Below are positions 7,188 to 9,373 of a DNA stretch of 9,373 nucleotides, in pieces. Each line of letters opens with the position of its first letter. Positions within the stretch are counted from its first letter, which is position 1. The position numbers were made by a program, and so were the translations under genes. The notes under the pieces were generated by a model, which worked only from the letters and a program-made list of their open reading frames with translations, did no database searches and had not been told where the DNA came from. Source of the stretch: JBLYYQ01 sp048550035 (GTDB lineage Bacteria; Nitrospinota_A; UBA7883; JBLYYQ01); assembly GCA_048550035.1 (NCBI GenBank), contig JBLYYQ010000019.1, forward strand, positions 1 through 9,373. The letters run 5' to 3'.

Positions 7188-7424
7188 GTGAATTTTTGTC
7201 AAGATCTGCTTGTATCAATTGATGAATCTATTTGCTCATATCTGATCCTTAAAGTACCATTAACGCTCGGAGTGTCAGATCCTATTTTAGCCGTCATACT
7301 TTTAAGTCTAATTTTCATTGGCTATTCTTTCCTTATTTTGCTGATTGCCACCATTTTAAGGATCGATATTGACTGGCTATCACCGCCAGCTCTGATATGG
7401 AGATACCGTATAAATCCGTGCTAA
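7188..7424 (+). CDS. hypothetical small single-pass membrane protein
   Basis: A 78-codon frame runs from GTG to TAA. I do not recognise the product. It has a polar-to-mixed N-terminus with two cysteines (C4, C16), one long hydrophobic stretch at about 31-57 (DPILAVILLSLIFIGYSFLI onward to LLIATILR) suitable for a membrane helix, then a short basic, aromatic tail ending in WRYRINPC. It fills most of the 331-nt space between the divergent alaC and the convergent nosF. In an otherwise gene-dense window this supports, but does not prove, that it is real. There is no ATG in the frame, no Shine-Dalgarno sequence, and an in-frame stop at 7164-7166 shortly upstream. It could be an accidental open frame or the remnant of a larger membrane protein. 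Confidence 0.38.
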   Translation: MNFCQDLLVSIDESICSYLILKVPLTLGVSDPILAVILLSLIFIGYSFLILLIATILRIDIDWLSPPALIWRYRINPC

Positions 7425-7442
7425 AACCTACAGGTAGTTTTT
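7423..7442. terminator. weak bidirectional hairpin between the small ORF and nosF
   Basis: CTA (7428-7430) and TAG (7435-7437) pair across CAGG, flanked by AAAA on one side and TTTTT on the other, with a bulged C. The A/T flanks give a U-tract in both directions, at the junction of two convergent reading frames. The stem is very short, so this is a tentative call. Confidence 0.25.
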
Positions 7443-8091
7443 AGATAGAGTCGATATTCAGAACCAATAATTGATCAACATTCTCCTCTATCTCTGCTAG
7501 CATGTGCGAAATTATTACTATCGCGGTACCGTTTTCCCTTAGATTGTTAATTATCGAAAAGAGGATCTGCCTCCCTAGAGGATCAAGACCGGTTGTAGGT
7601 TCATCCAGAAACAGTAGTTTGATATCACCGATTAGCGCTTGAGCTAATCCAAGTCTTTGACGCATACCTTTGGAATAATTTTTTACCTTTATATTTGTCG
7701 CATCTGTTAGGGATACTAACTCTATTAGTCTCGGTATATCATCTACATTAGCTTCTTTCAGTTTTGTATAGAATTTGAGGACTTCATACCCTGTCATATA
7801 ATTATAAAAAGTGATATCTTCAGGGAGGTAACCGATATGCTGCTTTACATTATCATCTAATTTCTCTTTTCCAAAAAATTTTACTTCGCCTGATTGCTGT
7901 TTTGCTAGCCCTAAAACTATTTTCAATAGTGTTGTTTTGCCTGCGCCATTGTAACCTATCATAGCTAGGCATTCACCCTCTCTTAGTTCAAATGTAACAT
8001 CTTTTAGAACAGTCTTACTGCCGTAAGATTTAGATAGGTTGCTGACTGATAAAATCTGTTTCAAGCCTTCCTTGGTATCTGCCTCGCTCAT
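7441..8091 (-). CDS. nosF: NosF-like ABC transporter ATP-binding protein (copper-site maturation of N2O reductase)
   Basis: NosF is the cytoplasmic ATPase of the NosDFY complex, which supports assembly of the copper-sulfide site of nitrous oxide reductase NosZ. All ABC ATPase motifs are present: Walker A GYNGAGKTT (46-54), Q-loop region HIGYLPEDITFY (85-96, with the Glu in place of Gln that I recall as usual for NosF), signature YSKGMRQRLGLAQAL (139-153), Walker B LLFLDEP (159-165), D-loop TGLD and switch histidine H196. KNYSKGMRQRLGLAQALIG is almost the NosF consensus. At 216 residues it ends right after the nucleotide-binding domain, whereas the Pseudomonas-type NosF has about 300 residues. 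No continuation is seen in other frames. The ATG overlaps the nosX stop (ATGA), so translation is coupled. No nosY or nosD follows. An ABC ATPase of another exporter is the alternative, but the nosX neighbour argues for NosF. Confidence 0.8.
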   Translation of the reverse strand: MSEADTKEGLKQILSVSNLSKSYGSKTVLKDVTFELREGECLAMIGYNGAGKTTLLKIVLGLAKQQSGEVKFFGKEKLDDNVKQHIGYLPEDITFYNYMTGYEVLKFYTKLKEANVDDIPRLIELVSLTDATNIKVKNYSKGMRQRLGLAQALIGDIKLLFLDEPTTGLDPLGRQILFSIINNLRENGTAIVIISHMLAEIEENVDQLLVLNIDSI

Positions 8092-9035
8092 ACCTTGATG
8101 ACTTTGCCATTGTTGTCGATGATTATTACTTCAGTAGAAGAGTTCAGTTTTTGCAAAACATCTTTTATATCACTTAGAGGCATTAGGTAGAACGCTGTCG
8201 ATAGCGCATCTGCTATAGTAGCACTATCTGCGATGACAGAAACGCTTGTATAATCTATGTTGCTATCAGTCTCCATCATCGGATCTATTATATGGCTGAA
8301 TTTCTTATCAAACTTCATCCCGTAGCCACCAGATGTTGCGATAGCCTTATCCTTTAAGTTGATTTTTATATTACTTCTGTTAGGGTTTAATATCTCAGCA
8401 TCATGGCTACCTATTGATCTTAGTTCTCCTAGGTTGACCATTACAGCTTTAAGATTATCTGCCATCAATAGGTGGATTATCCTGTCGGTTATATATCCTT
8501 GAGCTATACCATTTAGCGTTATCTTCATTCCATTTTTCGCAAATCTTATTTGATGTGGGTCGGCGCTTATCATTTTATAATCGACTAACTCTCTTGCAGA
8601 GCTAGTATCAACGGTTGCTAACTGATCTCTATTTGCATTGAAGAACTCCCAGAGCGGCTGCACAGTTATATCAAAGCGACCGCAGGTCATGGCGCCATAG
8701 TACCGAGATAGATTGATAAGATTGAGAAGTTCAGTTTTAGGATTATATAGAACTCCATCTTTGTTTAATCTAGATAGGTCTGAATCCTCATTATAGAGGC
8801 TAAATATCTTTTCTAATCTGGTGATCTCCAATACAGATCTATTGATTATGTCGCGTGCTCTATCTTTGTCATAATGATAGATAGAGATAGAAGCTTCTGC
8901 TCCTAGTACAATTCCACTCCACTCGTACCTTTGTAAAGAGTTCCTTTTTGCTAAAACCAAAGAAGAGAGCGGAAAAGTTACAGAACCTGCTAATACTCCT
9001 GCTACAAGAATCAGTTTGCGTCGAGATATATCCAT
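8088..9035 (-). CDS. nosX: NosX, ApbE-family FAD:protein FMN transferase for N2O respiration
   Basis: ApbE-family enzymes transfer FMN from FAD to a threonine of a target protein; NosX flavinylates the periplasmic domain of NosR, which feeds electrons to nitrous oxide reductase. The N-terminus MDISRRKLILVAG followed by a hydrophobic stretch to about residue 29 looks like a twin-arginine (Tat) export signal, as in NosX. Mature motifs are LGAEASISIYH (44-54), the NosX-specific feature also typical of that group, FSLYNEDSDLSRLN (78-91), GRFDITVQPLW (119-129), LNGIAQGYITD (174-184), NLGELRSIG (201-209), HIIDP (248-252) and the metal/FAD site ATIADALSTA (272-281, with D276 and T280). The length of 315 is normal. 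It is the first gene of an overlapping pair with nosF. Its start lacks a Shine-Dalgarno sequence. NosR, its expected target, is not in the window. A generic ApbE acting on Rnf or Nqr is the main alternative. Confidence 0.87.
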   Translation of the reverse strand: MDISRRKLILVAGVLAGSVTFPLSSLVLAKRNSLQRYEWSGIVLGAEASISIYHYDKDRARDIINRSVLEITRLEKIFSLYNEDSDLSRLNKDGVLYNPKTELLNLINLSRYYGAMTCGRFDITVQPLWEFFNANRDQLATVDTSSARELVDYKMISADPHQIRFAKNGMKITLNGIAQGYITDRIIHLLMADNLKAVMVNLGELRSIGSHDAEILNPNRSNIKINLKDKAIATSGGYGMKFDKKFSHIIDPMMETDSNIDYTSVSVIADSATIADALSTAFYLMPLSDIKDVLQKLNSSTEVIIIDNNGKVIKV

Positions 9036-9047
9036 TTTCGAATATCT

Positions 9048-9077
9048 AGTATATAGAATTAAAATAAATAGTGCCAG
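9048..9077 (-). promoter_or_regulatory. candidate proximal promoter of nosX-nosF
   Basis: On the minus strand CTGGCA (9072-9077) and TATACT (9048-9053) are separated by 18 nt; they match the sigma-70 consensus at 4 and 5 of 6 positions. Transcription would begin about 5-8 nt before the nosX ATG, giving an almost leaderless mRNA, in line with the missing Shine-Dalgarno sequence. Confidence 0.35.
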
Positions 9078-9257
9078 CGAGCCATTAACAAATGCTCAGC
9101 TTTTAATTTAATAACGAAATAAGTAGATTCTGACATATCGTAGGAGTAGTTTCAATAGCAAACTTTCTATTCTACAATATTCACCGATGGGTCGCTCTTT
9201 CAATGCCGAATAATGAGCAGATTCTCCCCTAACTTGATAGTCAGAAAATCAGTTAAA

Positions 9258-9285
9258 ATTGTACTAAGATTTAGATTTGAACCAA
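9258..9285 (-). promoter_or_regulatory. candidate distal promoter upstream of nosX
   Basis: On the minus strand TTGGTT (9280-9285) is followed after 16 nt by TACAAT (9258-9263), the latter matching the -10 consensus at 5 of 6 positions. It would start transcription near 9251 and give nosX a leader of about 215 nt that covers the start-less open frame at 9108-9248. Confidence 0.25.
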
Positions 9286-9373
9286 TTTAGAAGTTAAATG
9301 ATAAGGCTTGTACCCTAAGTTAGATAAAAAAATGTTAATTAGAATCAGTCTTAATAAGTGTGGGAGCCACAGA

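Larger units (their letters stand above)
9036..9373. other. 338-base stretch with no recognised gene, upstream of nosX
   Basis: All frames are interrupted by stops. The only notable frame is on the minus strand at 9108-9248: 46 codons with no start codon, coding for a basic product containing ESAHYSALKERPIGEY, which I do not recognise. It may be leader sequence or a gene remnant. The stretch is AT-rich. It must hold the nosX promoter and possibly the promoter of a gene beyond the right edge. No symmetrical FNR/DNR box (TTGAT-N4-ATCAA) was found. Confidence 0.5.

Noticed and set aside
9234..9252. Possible FNR/DNR site beginning TTGAT upstream of nosX
   Set aside because: The second half ATCAG is 9 nt away instead of 4 and does not complete the TTGAT-N4-ATCAA palindrome.
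1..9373. CRISPR arrays, insertion sequences, integrase or toxin-antitoxin genes
   Set aside because: No regularly spaced repeats, terminal inverted repeats, transposase motifs or recognisable toxin-antitoxin pairs were seen on either strand.

Overview
The window is an AT-rich (by eye roughly 35-40% GC), tightly packed piece of bacterial chromosome with housekeeping and metabolic genes on both strands. No mobile element, phage gene or CRISPR array was seen. The protein signatures are proteobacterial: an AlaC-Hom gene pair, a canonical MiaB and Tag, and a NosX/NosF pair of the type belonging to clade I nitrous oxide reductase clusters. I infer a proteobacterium able to denitrify, possibly a gammaproteobacterium. 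An AT-rich, reduced-genome denitrifier is one possibility, but the window does not prove it.

Layout. At 2-130 (+) is the 3' end of a gene whose tail resembles the C-terminus of molybdenum cofactor guanylyltransferase (MobA). It converges with tag (134-712, -), which lies just downstream of a complete tRNA-Arg(CCT) gene (744-820, -). Next is a long ClpX-related AAA+ ATPase (849-2510, -) without the ClpX zinc finger. It is divergent from miaB (2709-4046, +), which is followed after 3 nt by a DUF151/bifunctional-nuclease gene (4050-4559, +). A small hairpin separates these from the convergent alaC-hom operon (7109 down to 4600, -). A small putative membrane-protein ORF (7188-7424, +) fills the gap before the overlapping nosX-nosF pair (9035 down to 7441, -). 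The last 338 bases contain no recognisable gene.

How the genes fit together. alaC and hom serve alanine/pyruvate exchange and the aspartate-family branch to threonine and methionine. miaB and the tRNA gene belong to decoding. tag repairs alkylated DNA. nosX (flavin transfer to NosR) and nosF (ATPase for NosZ copper-site assembly) belong to N2O respiration, and the possible mobA tail at the other edge would suit molybdenum-dependent nitrate respiration. The most notable points are the nosX-nosF pair apart from nosRZDY, a NosF that ends after its nucleotide-binding domain, the ClpX-like protein with an altered ClpP-docking loop, and the near absence of Shine-Dalgarno sequences, with a likely leaderless start for miaB.
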